This document shows, in pieces, positions 24,549 to 36,024 of a stretch of 64,000 nt of DNA. The DNA lies in the NCBI GenBank assembly GCA_009823395.1, contig CM020501.1:2020861-2084860 (forward strand), in the 5' to 3' direction. Below the pieces are notes generated by a model that was not told where the DNA came from, made no database searches, and saw nothing but the letters and a program-made list of their open reading frames with translations. Every line of letters begins with the position of its first letter. The first letter of the stretch is position 1. Made by a program: the position numbers and the translations under genes. The stretch comes from Thamnaconus septentrionalis. Taxonomy: Eukaryota > Chordata > Actinopteri > Tetraodontiformes > Monacanthidae.

Positions 24549-25710
24549 CAAAGGCTGCGCCTCCAGCAGCTGCTGTGCTACTGGCTCTCGGCACTGATAT
24601 TTATTGTCGTCGACAGGCCCGACAATCTCGGGCGTCACTGCTGTCACGACGCAATTTTCACGCTGCCCCCCGGTGGTGGGAGGGGAGACTGTGGCGGTGG
24701 CGGAGACTCAGGAGTTAAAACCAGTAAAAGTGTGCGTTCGGCAGCGCAGCGTGGAACATGATCCTGAAGCTTGAGTGTTAAAAATAAATAATAATAAAAA
24801 AAATTGATACATAAGTCATGAGGCGAAGCTGTGGTAGCGGCGGCGGCGGCCGTATCGCATTATGCCGCCGCCCGTCGGGGGGAAACTGCATAATGCAGTT
24901 ATGTGACAGAGCTTGTGTGCGTCAGCCGCGGGCGGCGGCGGCGGGCTGTGACAGTAGGTGTCTCCTCCATAACCCCTCCCCCTACCCCCTCTGTCCTCCC
25001 CCTCCCCCTCTTCCTCCTCCTCCAGCTCATCCTCAAGTCCTCCCCGCATTATTCATGGTCATCCCAGATTAGGGCGGAGATTTAGGGACGGCGGTGGGTG
25101 GGAGTAGGGGATTTGGGGAAGTTAGAGGAGGGACGGAGGGGTGTTTGGGGGGAGCAGGAGGGTGTGTGTGTGTGTCGGAGTTGGGGGGTTGGGGGTGGGA
25201 GGGGGGGCGTCGGCCTCTGAGTCAATGTCGGCTGAGTCCTCCTGGGAGAGCAGAAGGTGCTTATGGAGGACTTCCAGCTGATTGATGGTCGGTCCGACAG
25301 CAGGGGTTTGTCGGAGAGTGGGTGAGGAGGGGGTGATCCATTATTGTCATCAGGGGTGGCGGGTTATGGGGGGGGGGGGGTGTTCAGCAGAGAGACAAAC
25401 TAGATCCACAGGTGATGATTGTGTTAGGACGTTTCTTCTGGTAGACATAAATCATCTTCCTTCCTTCTTCTTCTACCAATCAGAGTCCACTGAGGAGGAG
25501 TGGGCGGGACTTATGAGTGAGGTCTGGGGAGGTTGATGCGATTGACCTGCTTGGAATTTGACGAACGGAGGGAATGTTTTTTTTCAAGAAGCTTTTTTGT
25601 GTGAAATAAATCCACCATTTCCACCTTTCAAGCGTCCGGTAATTATTGCACTTTACAGAATGAAGTATTTTTTTCTGCAAAGAAATGTGTTTTTTTCTTA
25701 AGATTTAGTG

Positions 25711-25739
25711 TCTGCTGCTGCTGCTGCTGCTGCTGCTGC
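25711..25739. repeat. (CTG)9 trinucleotide repeat
   Basis: About nine pure CTG units on the plus strand (CAG on the transcript). Confidence 0.92.
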
Positions 25740-26065
25740 GATGCACTCAGTGTATTCATGGCAGGTCTGCAGGCAGCAGAGGGACTGATTAAAACCACAT
25801 CAGATCTGATCTGTCTGCTCTCTTCTCTGCCGTGTGCGTGTGTTTGTGCGTGTGTGTGTGTGAAGGCTACTTGTCCACTGCTTCAGTCACTCAGGAGAAA
25901 CAACAGCATCATCATCATCATCATCAACAGAAGCAGACTTATTGTCGTTTTTGCTGCAGTGGAATAAAAATTGGGGTCTAATTGGAGACGGATGTTCCCG
26001 ATTGTGTGTGTGTCTGCGTGCATGTATGTGTGTGTTAAGTGCGCCAGTGCATGTCGACATGACTG

Positions 26066-26092
26066 TCGCTCTCTCTCTCTCTCTCTCTCTCT
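26066..26092. repeat. (CT)n microsatellite
   Basis: Pure CT run following GTCG, ending in a T tract. Confidence 0.9.
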
Positions 26093-27777
26093 TTTTTTAA
26101 TCCAGTGGAGTAGCTCTGCAATATGAATCAATTTGTCAGCATAATGAAATGTGAGATGAGGCAGGTGTGACCGAGGACGGAACATCCAGTCGCTTCAAAC
26201 ACACTTTCTTTTTTTTTCTTCTTCATTTTCTTCTATTTCTCTTCCTCCTCTAGCAGAGCAGCCATGTGTGATTTACGATCCGACTAAAAAAAACAAAACA
26301 AAAAAACCTCTCTGTGTGTCCACGGTGTTTAGCTCTCTGTTTACAGCCACCAAAAACAACTGGAGCTTCAAACGTGTTGGAGATGAGGGAGCAAAAAAAA
26401 AAAGAGGGCGGAGCCAACACCCGAATGTGGGTGTGGTCATGAGATTCACTTTAACTGTTCATCGACGCGCCCTCAGCTCTTCAGCTCTCGTTTGTGTTTG
26501 GGTTTCTTTAGTTTTCTTTATCTGTCCGTCTGTCCGTCCGCAGCTCCCGACTAAATTAACTTTTTGCGTGTCGCTCTGATTGGACGGAAGCAGCAGCAGC
26601 AGCAGCAGCTGTTGACAGCCTCCAGTGGATGAATACTAATTTAATGAGGAGGGGGTAGAAAGGGCACAGAAGCAGATGTGCTCACGTTTTTTTTTTGTTT
26701 TGTTTTGTTATTGAAAAAAAAATAGACCTGGAATTTTACAATATTAATAAATAAATGAAAAAAAAGACTAATTCGAGCTGAGAGGACAAACAAGGTGAAG
26801 GCGTCCTCTAAACAAATAAAGTTTGGAGGAAGAAACTCCAGCGGAAAAAGCAGCAACGTCGGGGAGAAATACTAAAAATTCTGAAAACAGTTTCTGGCAG
26901 TTTTTCATGTTTCTGTCAAGACGGACGATTGGAACTTCTGGTCTGCGTGAACCCGATGCAGATGGACGGGAAAAATAACACCACTTTGGCTGACGAAGAA
27001 GAAGAAGAAGAAGAAGGTCTATTTAAAAAAAAATAGGAATAAATTAAAGTAAGAAAAGAAAAAAAGAAAAAAAATTAAGTTTCTTTTGTTTCTGTTTCCA
27101 TCATCGCCTGGAAAAGTTCATCACGACTCAAACGACAAACTAACAAGTTGTGGCGGCTCTTGAAGAGAGAAAGAAACCCGCCGCCGCAGAAAGACGGAAT
27201 AAATGATTGACTTTCTCTCACTGCTGTGAACCTCAGCAGCAAAACCAAGCAGCGTCAGACGGCTCCTCGGAGCTGCCGGATGCTTTTTTTTTTTTCCTGC
27301 AGAGACGTCTCAAGTGTGTGCAGACGACTCGCAGCGACTTGAAAGTTTAGTAAAAAATTGAGAAAAGAAAGAAAGAAAGAAAGACGGTAGATAGAATCTT
27401 TCTTGATGGAAGAATGATACAGACCAATCAGCATCGACTAGGAGAAAAAAAGGTGGACTAGAGCCAAAAACGTCCGCTTTGACAAAAAGAAGTTAGTGTA
27501 CATTTAAAAAAAAAGAAAAAAGTCTATCTTCTCAGCAATCAGAAGATGTTGTTACCAACTGTTTCTGCCGGTGAAAGACTCTTCATCAGCTTCCACTGTT
27601 TTTATGTATACACATATATAAGGGGAGGGGGAGGGGTGTTGAGATTGCGCTGAAGTCCAACGGAAGTTTCGGCGACGGAGCGGGAGTGAAGTCCCAGTGG
27701 AAGTCTCTTCACAGGGAGGGAGCGGAGGGAGCGCTTGGAGTGTTTGTGTGTGTGTGTTGGCGGCGCCGCACGTTGCC

Positions 27778-27880
27778 TCGATGTAGTACCGATATATCGA
27801 TACTACGCAGTCACACTGTATCGTTTTTAATTTTCAGTATCTAAAAAATATTGAATATATAAATATTTTTGACAACACTA
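27778..27880. mobile_element. Possible terminal fragment of a hAT-like element
   Basis: Reverse complement begins TAGTGTTGTCAAAAATAT and ends around CGATATATCGGTACTACATC. This resembles the start of common fish hAT elements (AGTGTTGTCA). Only one end is recognised, and a (TA)n array abuts it. Confidence 0.35.
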
Positions 27881-27891
27881 AAATAAATACA

Positions 27892-27893
27892 TG

Positions 27894-27930
<37 letters not shown>

Positions 27931-28006
27931 GTATATATATATATGTATATATTTTTATATGTATATATATATATATATGGATATATATATATATCCATAT
28001 ATATAT
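27892..28006. repeat. (TA)n block with GTATATA interruptions
   Basis: About 115 bp of TA-rich sequence including self-complementary segments around GGATATATATATATATCC (27979-27996). It gives spurious YIYIYI open frames. Confidence 0.93.
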
Positions 28007-28255
28007 CCGATTGGATGAATTCGAACCCTCTGCCATCGCCGCTGAAGCGGAGCTGAAAACCGCCCGGCTGCTCTATGGTGGCAGACGTGGCTACGTGGGA
28101 GTGAGTAACCTCGGCGAAGCAGAGAGATGCATTTTTTTTGGTGTGTTTGGTTTGGATGGAAATCGAGTCGAGTTCCCTCCCCCGCCTCTAACTCTCCCCC
28201 TTGCCCAAAGTTCATCGTACTTGGAGCCGCAAACCTTCCTGACTCACTTCCTGGT

Positions 28256-28410
28256 GGATGAGGAAGACGAGAGGAAGGAGGAAGGGAGGAAAGGAGAGAG
28301 GGAAGTAAGGAGGGAGAGAAGAAAGGGAATCAGGGAGGAAAGGAAGGAGAGAGGGAAGGGAAGGAAGAAAGGGAAGGAAGGAGGAAGGAAGGAGGGAGGG
28401 GGAGGAGTGG
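28256..28410. repeat. Polypurine tract 2
   Basis: About 155 bp of GGAAGG/GAGAGG-type sequence with few pyrimidines on the plus strand. Confidence 0.9.
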
Positions 28411-28882
28411 TCAGCAACATAAAACAAAAGGCCATCGGATCAGCTGGAGGAAAAGGAAGAGGAGGGGCCGGGGGGCGGGGGGTTGACGTCTGTCGCCATA
28501 ATTTTCAATCATGACAGCGTCCTGCGTGTGTGCGCGGAATTGATTCAGTGCATTAATTATGCACCCGTGACGCCCCCTCGTGTCACGGACAATATTTCAC
28601 AATTTGATAAGCAACGACGGCGGACCATCAAAATGGGACCATTTTGATGCATTGCGAGGGCGCCCGGCTGTTTTTTTTTTTTCAATGGCCGTACCTTTTA
28701 ATTTAACGGTAATCGTCACCCCCACACACACACACACACACACACCTTCACCCTCCACTATGAAGGGGGGTGAAGGGGGAGGGACGGAGGGAGGGATTTT
28801 TAATTTCACCTCGGGGACCCTCTGCTCGGCGCTGCGTCTGCTTTGATCAGGGCCGACGAAACGGCAGCTGGCATGTGGCCGA

Positions 28883-28925
<43 letters not shown>
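28883..28925. repeat. (CA)n microsatellite
   Basis: About 21 pure CA units. A smaller CA run is at 28726-28744, and a short GT run at about 28932-28944 lies just beyond, giving an inverted CA/GT pair. Confidence 0.93.
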
Positions 28926-28927
<2 letters not shown>

Positions 28928-31580
28928 CTAATGTGTGTGTGTGTTTGACGTGCAGGTGCCCAACTGTGTTTGCAGGCTGGCCTGCACGATTTATGTGCAA
29001 TTAAAAAACAGAAATCTGTTCTGGGTGTTGCCCCTTGTGAGATCACAGGAGGCAATGACACCTCCCACCCTTCTACCCAGCTTAGTGGCCACAACCCTTA
29101 GACGGGGCTTGGCTCTGCCCCCTCCCAGACCTGGACCTTGTTTCTGTTCTCTCCCAAAACCAACGGAAGGTCCATGCAAAGCACTTTTGCAGTTCTTTTG
29201 CAGGCGGCTGTAAACAGAGGGCTAAGTACAGAAGCCGGGAGAGGGTTTTGTTTTGGGTTCTATTAGCAGTGATTCACTTCTTTTCTGTCAAAGTCATTAA
29301 AAACTCTCTTTAACTTTGCGTTTTCTGGAAAAGTGGAAGTGTTAATACATGTTTCACACGCGCAGCGTTAATAAAACATGATATTCATTTGAAAAAAAAA
29401 ACAAAAAACAGCAACACCTTTCCGCTAAAAGAATCCTCCTCCACCTGAGCGTTAGTGACTCGTTTCCTCTCGGCAGAGAGATGCGAAGCGGTCGATCAGT
29501 CATACGAGGGGGAGCAGAGGAGAAAAAAGACGGAAAACAGAGCGTTTAGTTTTTTTGTTGCTCATTTATTTTTATTTATTTCTGGTGGGGCCTGTCCATT
29601 ATGTGGCGGGGGCGCCGCGCCGGGCGTGCAGGGTGCTAATTTTCCCGCCGCGAGGAGCTGTAATTATCCCCGACACTGCTGAGGGAGTCGGCGAGGCGTC
29701 GACAGTCTCGACAGTCACTTCTTCTTCTACTTCTTCTTCTTCGTCTTCTGTGTATGCACAAGTATGTATGCGTGTTATTGTCATTTGTGTGGTTCCAAGC
29801 TTTGAAAGAATCAGCACCTTGTTTTTTCTTGTATCACAGTGGGAAAAAAACAAAAAAATTGTGGTTGTAAGAATCTTCATCTGAAAATCCTCTTCTTCTG
29901 CTCCTCCTCCCTCCTCCTTCTTCTTCTTTGACAAACCAACCCTTAGCCTTCTCAAACAGCTGGAGGCTGCGACGCTCGTGCACGCCACACTTGCAAAACA
30001 CGTGCAGTTGTAGGAGAAAAGGAGAAGAAGAAGAGGGGAAGAGGAGGAGGAGGGGCCACTTGACCTCCTCGCTGGCCTCGTCCTCCATCACTCCATGTAA
30101 ACAACGGCGCCCACTGTGGCCACCACTGAGCTCTTCCTCCCTGCACTTGTTTGGAAGAGGTGCTCCAGCGCGTAGACCGATCCCCGGGAACACAGTGGTG
30201 GGTTTATCCGACGAAGGAGAGAAGAAAATAGCAGGCAAATTGAGGCGGAGGAAAGTGTTGAGTGGAGGCACTCGGCACTGATGACAGGCTGCAGCTCTAA
30301 AGGTGCATTACACCTCAAAATTACAGGTCTGGTCTGCTGCTTCCTGGAGCTGTTGAATGAACTGAGAGGGAAGCGGAACCTCACAGCTCACCGCGTCCAC
30401 TGGCATGTTTAGACTGAAAAAGCCTGAGTTTGTTCAACTCACACACCTCTAGCGGAAGCTCTTCTTCTGTGGTATCATCAAAAAGAACCGCAGACTAAAC
30501 AGCCTCAAGTGTCAGACCTGGCTATTCACTGGTGACTTCTCCCAAATTTTACTTTTTGGGAAAGTTTCAGAAGGCATCTCTCCCAAAAAGTACACAGGCT
30601 TTCATCTGCCGCCGCCGCCACCGCCACACCGACCAGCCTCCCAGATTCCGGGAAAATTTCCTGGCCGATCTCATGGCACCGGCTGCCGGGATTTCCTCCC
30701 CAAGAAACTTTAACAAGGTCCAACATCGCCAGGCTCAGAGGGGATTCCGCTCGGATTTGGCTCTCCAAATCGGCACCGGATTGGGACTCAACCAGGTCTT
30801 CGGCAGCCGACTTGGGAATTGGGATTTTTTTTTCCCGGATCATGGGGGAGTGTAGTTTTCTGAAACAATCTAAAAAAAAAAAAAGTTCTTGAAAAAAAAA
30901 ACTCTTGAATAAAAAAGGCCCCCCCCCAAAAAAAAAAAACAAACCCCGTAGTGCTGAAGGGTGCGCTGAGCACACGGCTGTCGTGTCTGCTAAGCGACTG
31001 GCTGACGGATGGTGGAACACCGGCGAAGGACCCGCGTCGTGATGAAGTGGAGTCTGAATTACTGCCGGGGAGTAAATGAACGGTGGTGAAGAAGAAGAAG
31101 AAGAAGCAGAAGCAGAAGAAGAAGAAGAGCGATGGGTCGGGCGCTGAGTGATGACGAGGAACAGCGCTAATCTCTGACAAACACCCTGATCTCTGCTGAC
31201 CAGAGGAAGGACGGAGGAAAAGGAGGGGAGGAGTGGAGGATGGAGGTGGGGGTGTGGAGGAAAAAAATTAAAGCTCCTGAATTCTGGAATTTTCCTTCAA
31301 GGACTCCAGTTGGAAAACATCCTGATAACCTCTGTTCTTGCTGTTTGTGCAGCAAGAAGCAGTTTATTTATTTAACCTTCTGTTTGCAGCCCCCTCCAGC
31401 TAAAAGCGTTCGTTCGTTGGACCTTCTTTGCATTTTGAAAAGGGAGAGATGGGGGTGAGGGGAGCAAAAACAGTGTGTGGGGGAGGGACGGAGGCGCAAA
31501 ACTTCACACCTCATTTTTAACCAAGTGGAAAAACTTCATCACATCAACAGGAGGAGGGTGATAGGGTGATGTACCTAGAC

Positions 31581-31590
31581 GCACACACAT

Positions 31591-31628
<38 letters not shown>
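31581..31628. repeat. (CA)n microsatellite
   Basis: Interrupted at ATGCACAC, then about 20 pure CA units. Confidence 0.93.
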
Positions 31629-31630
<2 letters not shown>

Positions 31631-32022
31631 TGTGGCTGCGAGGCTGCGAGGCAGAAAACACGGATGAAATATTTTTTCCCCCTTTTTTTGAGCGCTTTGA
31701 GAAAAGCTGAGCGGCGGAATCGCTTTCATTCCGCCGCTGAAACTCGGCTACAGGAAAATGGTAAAAGCCTTTGTGAGGCGGCGGCAGCAGCGAGGGCGCG
31801 TTCCTCTCTTCTCCTCTCCTCCTCTCATCTCCTTTCTTTTTTTTATTTAGTGCCTCCATTGTTGCTGCGCTGCTCTGAGCTGAACTCGCCGAGCCGTGTT
31901 AGCGCTTTTAGAGAGGTGGGGAGATGGTGGGGTGTGTGGTGGGGGTAATAAGAGCCGGTGTTGAATCTGCGAGTCCTCGCTAGAGGAAAAAAAAAAAAGG
32001 CTTCGGTCACAGCCGGGACTTT

Positions 32023-32024
<2 letters not shown>

Positions 32025-32053
<29 letters not shown>

Positions 32054-32054
32054 T
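32025..32054. repeat. (CA)n microsatellite
   Basis: About 14 CA units. Confidence 0.92.
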
Positions 32055-32282
32055 ACACACTCAGGACGTCTCTCTCAGCTGCGTCACCCCTGGCACGGAG
32101 CCCCGCCTCTCAGGTTCAGGATTGATTGGACCTTAATGAAGAGTCTGGGCCTCAGTGACATCATTAACTAGTCGGGGTGGCAGGATGGGGCGGTGGGTGA
32201 GGGGCACCGAGGGGCCAATTGGCAGCGGCCGCCACTTCTAGGGAAAGGGGGTCAGTGTGACGTGACGGACAGACAGTGACCG

Positions 32283-32548
32283 GTAGGGAAGAGGGAGGGA
32301 GAGAGAAAGGGAGGAAGGAGGAAGGGAAGGGGGAGGTAAGGAGGGAGGAATGGAGGTAGTAAGGAGGGAGGGAAGAAGGAAGAGAGGAAGGGAAGGAGGG
32401 GAGGAGAAAAGGAGGAAGGGAGGAAAGTGGGGGGAAGGAGGAAAGGAGAGAGGAAGGGGAGGATGGGAGGGTGGAAGGGAGGAAAGAGGGAGGGAGGGAG
32501 GAATGGAGGGAAGCGGGAGGGATGGAGGGAGGGAGAGAGGAGGGAGGC
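32283..32548. repeat. Polypurine tract 3 (longest)
   Basis: About 265 bp of GGGAGG/GGAAGG/GAGAGA sequence on the plus strand with only rare T interruptions. The translated frames here (SLPPSLPPS or GREGGRE) are artefacts. Confidence 0.92.
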
Positions 32549-32683
32549 GGTGCCCTTCAGACACCTGGATTCATCCACACCTGACTATCTTGGAAGCTTT
32601 CTTGGCGAGAGAATAATTCCTGGGCCGGTTTATAACTGAGCTGTCGGTTCCAGTCATCCGCTCTCCCGGTGCACTCTCTATAC

Positions 32684-32830
32684 CAGGCATTGCCAAACTA
32701 CGGCCCACGGGCCACATCCGGCCCGCCGCGTGTTCGTTGATGTCCCCGCCATCCACGAAACTTTCGTTGCCCGCCGACACGATGCAGGTCTGTCATGTGG
32801 CCCGTTGCAAATAAAGTTTGGCCACCCCTG
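32684..32830. mobile_element. Short non-autonomous hAT element (147 bp)
   Basis: Ends are CAGGCATTGCCAAACT (left) and, reverse-complemented, CAGGGGTGGCCAAACT (right). The flanks are CTCTATAC (32676-32683) and TTCTATAC (32831-32838), an 8-bp target duplication matching 7 of 8. Inner inverted pieces GGGCCACAT occur on both arms. CAGGGGTG-type ends and an 8-bp TSD define hAT (Charlie-like) elements. It is too short to code for a transposase. Confidence 0.85.
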
Positions 32831-33411
32831 TTCTATACGTTCCTTCAAAAAAACATAACAAACTAAAAGAGGAGTGCAGGTGCATCAGCCTCCTCCTCTT
32901 CCCGCCTGCAGCGTTCAATCCATCAGCGCTGCTCGCTGGTTATTTATTTTCCCGGTTCGCCTGGAATATTTGTTTGCGTGTGCGTGCGCGCCTACGGTGA
33001 ACTTTACCCTGAACTATTGACTGCAAGGTCGCACCAGACAAAAAAAAAATAACCCAACAAGCACAACAACAACACAAAAACAGCCCGAACACAACAGCAC
33101 CATGACGACAACAGCAGCCCAGGAAATAATTGGACTTGGATGCACAAAGTCAGCGTGCCACTGACAAGATAAAGGTGGTGCTGAGAAAGATACAAGTGTG
33201 CTGCTGGTACTATTATTATTTTTATTATTTTTATTTATTTATACATTTTTTAAAAGTTCACTATAAAGTTCTATTGCTTGGAACTTTAGGCTTTAATTGA
33301 AGCGAAGTGGAGCACAGATGGCAGCTGAAGCTTCCGGCAGCATAAATTGCACTTTTTTATGAGCCAAAACTGCACAAAAATTGCACAAAACCACAGAGTG
33401 GGCTGAGAGTC

Positions 33412-33655
33412 TCTGTCCCTGGTCCTGGAACCCCCTGCACTGGTTTCTCAATGCACCATCGCTGTCCATGGTGCTGAAACGCCCTGAACTGGCTGACAAA
33501 GGCTGTCTCCGCCAATGTCACTGTCCTTGGTGCTGAAACGCCCTGCACTGGTTTCTCAGGCTGCCGCCTTCACCATCACTGTTCATGGTGCTGAACTCTC
33601 ACATGGGGTTTAACTGTGGTGACTGTCCCTCACTGTTGCTGTCCGCGGTGCGGAA
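33412..33655. repeat. ~59-bp minisatellite (about 5 units)
   Basis: The anchor CTGTCCATGGTGCTGAAACG and variants start near 33412, 33462, 33521, 33579 and 33639 (spacings 50, 59, 58, 60). Units also share GCCCTGCACTGGTTTCTCA. Related units recur at 35482-35590. Confidence 0.75.
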
Positions 33656-33740
33656 GAAAGGCATGGCCTTCTTCAATTTCTTTGCCACATCACATCTTGA
33701 GCCCCACCGTGCAATGACCATCTGAAGATTATGAAAGATA

Positions 33741-34138
33741 AAGTGTTGGAAAAAAGTTTTGGGACACATTGTGGCATTTGTGAGGCACTGTGTTGCCCTA
33801 AGACTCTTCAAGTGTATGTTGTTGTTTTTTTTTAGCAGTCACCTACACATGCTGTGCTGTTCCCTGCAGCTCACAAATGGATGTTTCAACCAAAGATTAC
33901 TTTGAAACTTGTTGCAACACATCCAGAGTACAAGAACTGCAATAATGTAGTTTCCTTCATTGGTGTTATGGATAAAGGAACAATTTCCATTTGTTTGCCT
34001 GCCTCTGATGCAGCCAAACCTTTTGAAAAACGCACAAAAAAAAATGCTAAAATACCTGTTTTCGGGAAAATATTCAATTACAATAATTGGCCTTGAGCAA
34101 AACTGTGGGGGGTGTCCAAAAATATTTCTCCACGACTG
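33741..34138. mobile_element. Mariner/Tc1-like non-autonomous remnant (~398 bp)
   Basis: The left end AAGTGTTGGAAAAAAGTTTT, continuing to GGGACAC, and the reverse-complemented right end CAGTCGTGGAGAAATATTTT, continuing to TGGACACC, are similar imperfect inverted repeats. TA dinucleotides flank both ends (33739-33740 and 34139-34140), as expected for Tc1/mariner target sites. An open frame of ~80 codons at 33854-34096 matches nothing I recognise. Confidence 0.5.
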
Positions 34139-34445
34139 TAACCGTCCGCAAAAATCCCCTCACAGTCATAGAATCAGTGGTGTGTTGGCAACACACTCTC
34201 GCCATGGAAACAACACAACCCCCGGATTCCTGACGTCACCCTTGCCACCCCACCTCGATCCACTTAACAGCCCCCCAGATGCCTAATTGTTTCCCTAATG
34301 ATGGCACGCCTAATGGGACTGTTTATGCTTTTCATTTGACAGCACTGGCCCAGTAATTAGACTACACCTCAGTTCATTAAACAGCAGGAGGTGGGGGAAG
34401 TGAGCAGGGGGGCCAAAACAGTGGAGCCTGGTGGCCCATACGATC

Positions 34446-34446
<1 letters not shown>

Positions 34447-34488
<42 letters not shown>

Positions 34489-34490
34489 AC
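34447..34490. repeat. (CA)n microsatellite
   Basis: About 20 pure CA units. Confidence 0.94.
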
Positions 34491-34995
34491 ACAGTTGCAG
34501 CCAGGCACTCAGGTCCTGGAGAGCACCGTGGTTCTAGATGCCACTTTACATTCAGAGTGCTGCTCACTCACCCACACTGTCTGTCTGTCTGTCTTTCTGT
34601 CTGTCACTGGGTTCAGACCAACGACCTTATTTAGGCACAGCGGCGGAAAGTGCGACAGCCACTTGTGCAAATGTCGTCGTCAATCAACACGCGATCGCTC
34701 CTCTCCAGCGTGGATGACACACTCATCCTCCTCCTCCTCCTCCTACCGTCCTCAAACGATCCCAAATAATAATCAGATACATAATGACGGAGTCCCTGAG
34801 GTTCTGGAGCAACTGATTTAACTTGGAAGACCTTAGAGGTAGTGCGTAGAGGTGCTGGTTGCACTCAGCGAGATGAGTTCATGAAGGTGATTAAGTTTTA
34901 AAAAAAACTGAAAATGCAAAAGTAAAAAATAATCGATTGCAAACAGGAACAAACTGACGTCTCACACACACAGACCAAGACTGCTCTGCTTCAAA

Positions 34996-35045
<50 letters not shown>

Positions 35046-35084
35046 TAATAATAATAATCCTAATAATAATAATAATAATAATAA

Positions 35085-35123
<39 letters not shown>

Positions 35124-35168
35124 ACTAATAATAATAATAATAATAATAACAACAATAATAATAATCCA
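34996..35168. repeat. (TAA)n trinucleotide block
   Basis: About 170 bp of AAT/TAA units with rare interruptions (TGATAA, CCTAAT, CTACTA, CAACAA). It sits ~0.9 kb downstream of exon 2 in the transcript. Confidence 0.95.
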
Positions 35169-35481
35169 TTGAATCAATTCCAATATCAACAGCTACAACA
35201 ACCACATCATTTATCTTCGTGCCAGCATTTAGATGTCTTGTTATTATTAAAAAATAAAAAAATAAAAAAAATAAAATGAAAAACAACCTGTGTTGGGGCC
35301 GTATCCGAGCAAACGCAGCTTAAAGACGATGACATTCACAGTGACGGGAAGATTGAGGAGACACAGACGGCAGCCAAACTCCTGACCTTCACGCCAGTCA
35401 GCTCTTCAACTTCAACTATCATAGAGCAAAATATAACCCCGCTCAAAAAAAAAACTAAAATATGACAGCCTCTTTCTTTCA

Positions 35482-35590
35482 CTGTCCATGGTCCTGAAAC
35501 GCCCCTCGACTGTTTCTGCATCGTCGCTGTCCGCAGTGCTGAGCTGCCCCGTGGTGGCGACCCCTCTTTGTCTCTCTCCGTGGTGCTACA
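35482..35590. repeat. Second cluster of the 33412-type minisatellite units
   Basis: CTGTCCATGGTCCTGAAACG at 35482, then CTGTCCGCAGTGCTGAG at ~35527 and CTCTCCGTGGTGCT at ~35573. The similarity to the 33412-33655 array is clear by eye over each ~17-20 bp core. Confidence 0.65.
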
Positions 35591-36024
35591 CAGACACACT
35601 TTGCTGACCACAGGATGCAATTCTTTAAAAAGTTTCCCCCCAAAATTGTCTCTGTATTTTGACTTTTTCTTTGCCGCTCCACTGATTTTTTTTTGTTTTT
35701 TTTTTTTGTTACGGACAAAAGTATGAGTGTTATTCAGTAACTAGATCTTGGACAACGAAGAAATATAAATAAATATATTTTAATAAACACTGCATTGCAA
35801 ATGCTTTTTTATTTTTTCTTTATGTAAGAAATGACGCAAAACTGGTGACTCACAAAGGTTTGAAATGCTAATTTTTAACACTGCGTAAGCGCTGACATAT
35901 ATCGCATCCGGTCTAGTTGCTGTCACGGATTTTGCAGCAGCGCAAGGCGGTTTTGTTGGTGAGCGACCATTGGAATGGTAATAAGACTGGTGAATCAAAG
36001 CGGCCGGTTGCAGGCTCCGCCTAC

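Larger units (their letters stand above)
17843..36024 (-). other. erbb4: Intron 2 of erbb4
   Basis: This 18.2-kb intron has donor GTAGGC at 36024 and acceptor TCTGCAG at 17843. Contents include a dispersed repeat 18399-19080, a CA/TC microsatellite 19433-19525, TTC tracts near 21228 and 21480, a pentamer array 22308-22580, (CCG)11 at 22872, polypurine tracts 23411, 28256 and 32283, (TA)n 27892-28006, a hAT element 32684-32830, a 59-bp minisatellite 33412-33655, a mariner-like remnant 33741-34138, (TAA)n 34996-35168 and related minisatellite units 35482-35590. No gene was found. Block 34270-34400 is ATTA-rich, TE-free and a possible conserved element. Confidence 0.88.

Noticed and set aside
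27891..28514. 207-residue plus-strand frame
   Set aside because: Made of (TA)n (YIYIYI) and polypurine (RKEGRKE) translation; no conserved domain.
33854..34096. 80-residue plus-strand frame as a transposase
   Set aside because: No DDE/D motif or helix-turn-helix recognised; it lies inside a short mariner-like remnant.
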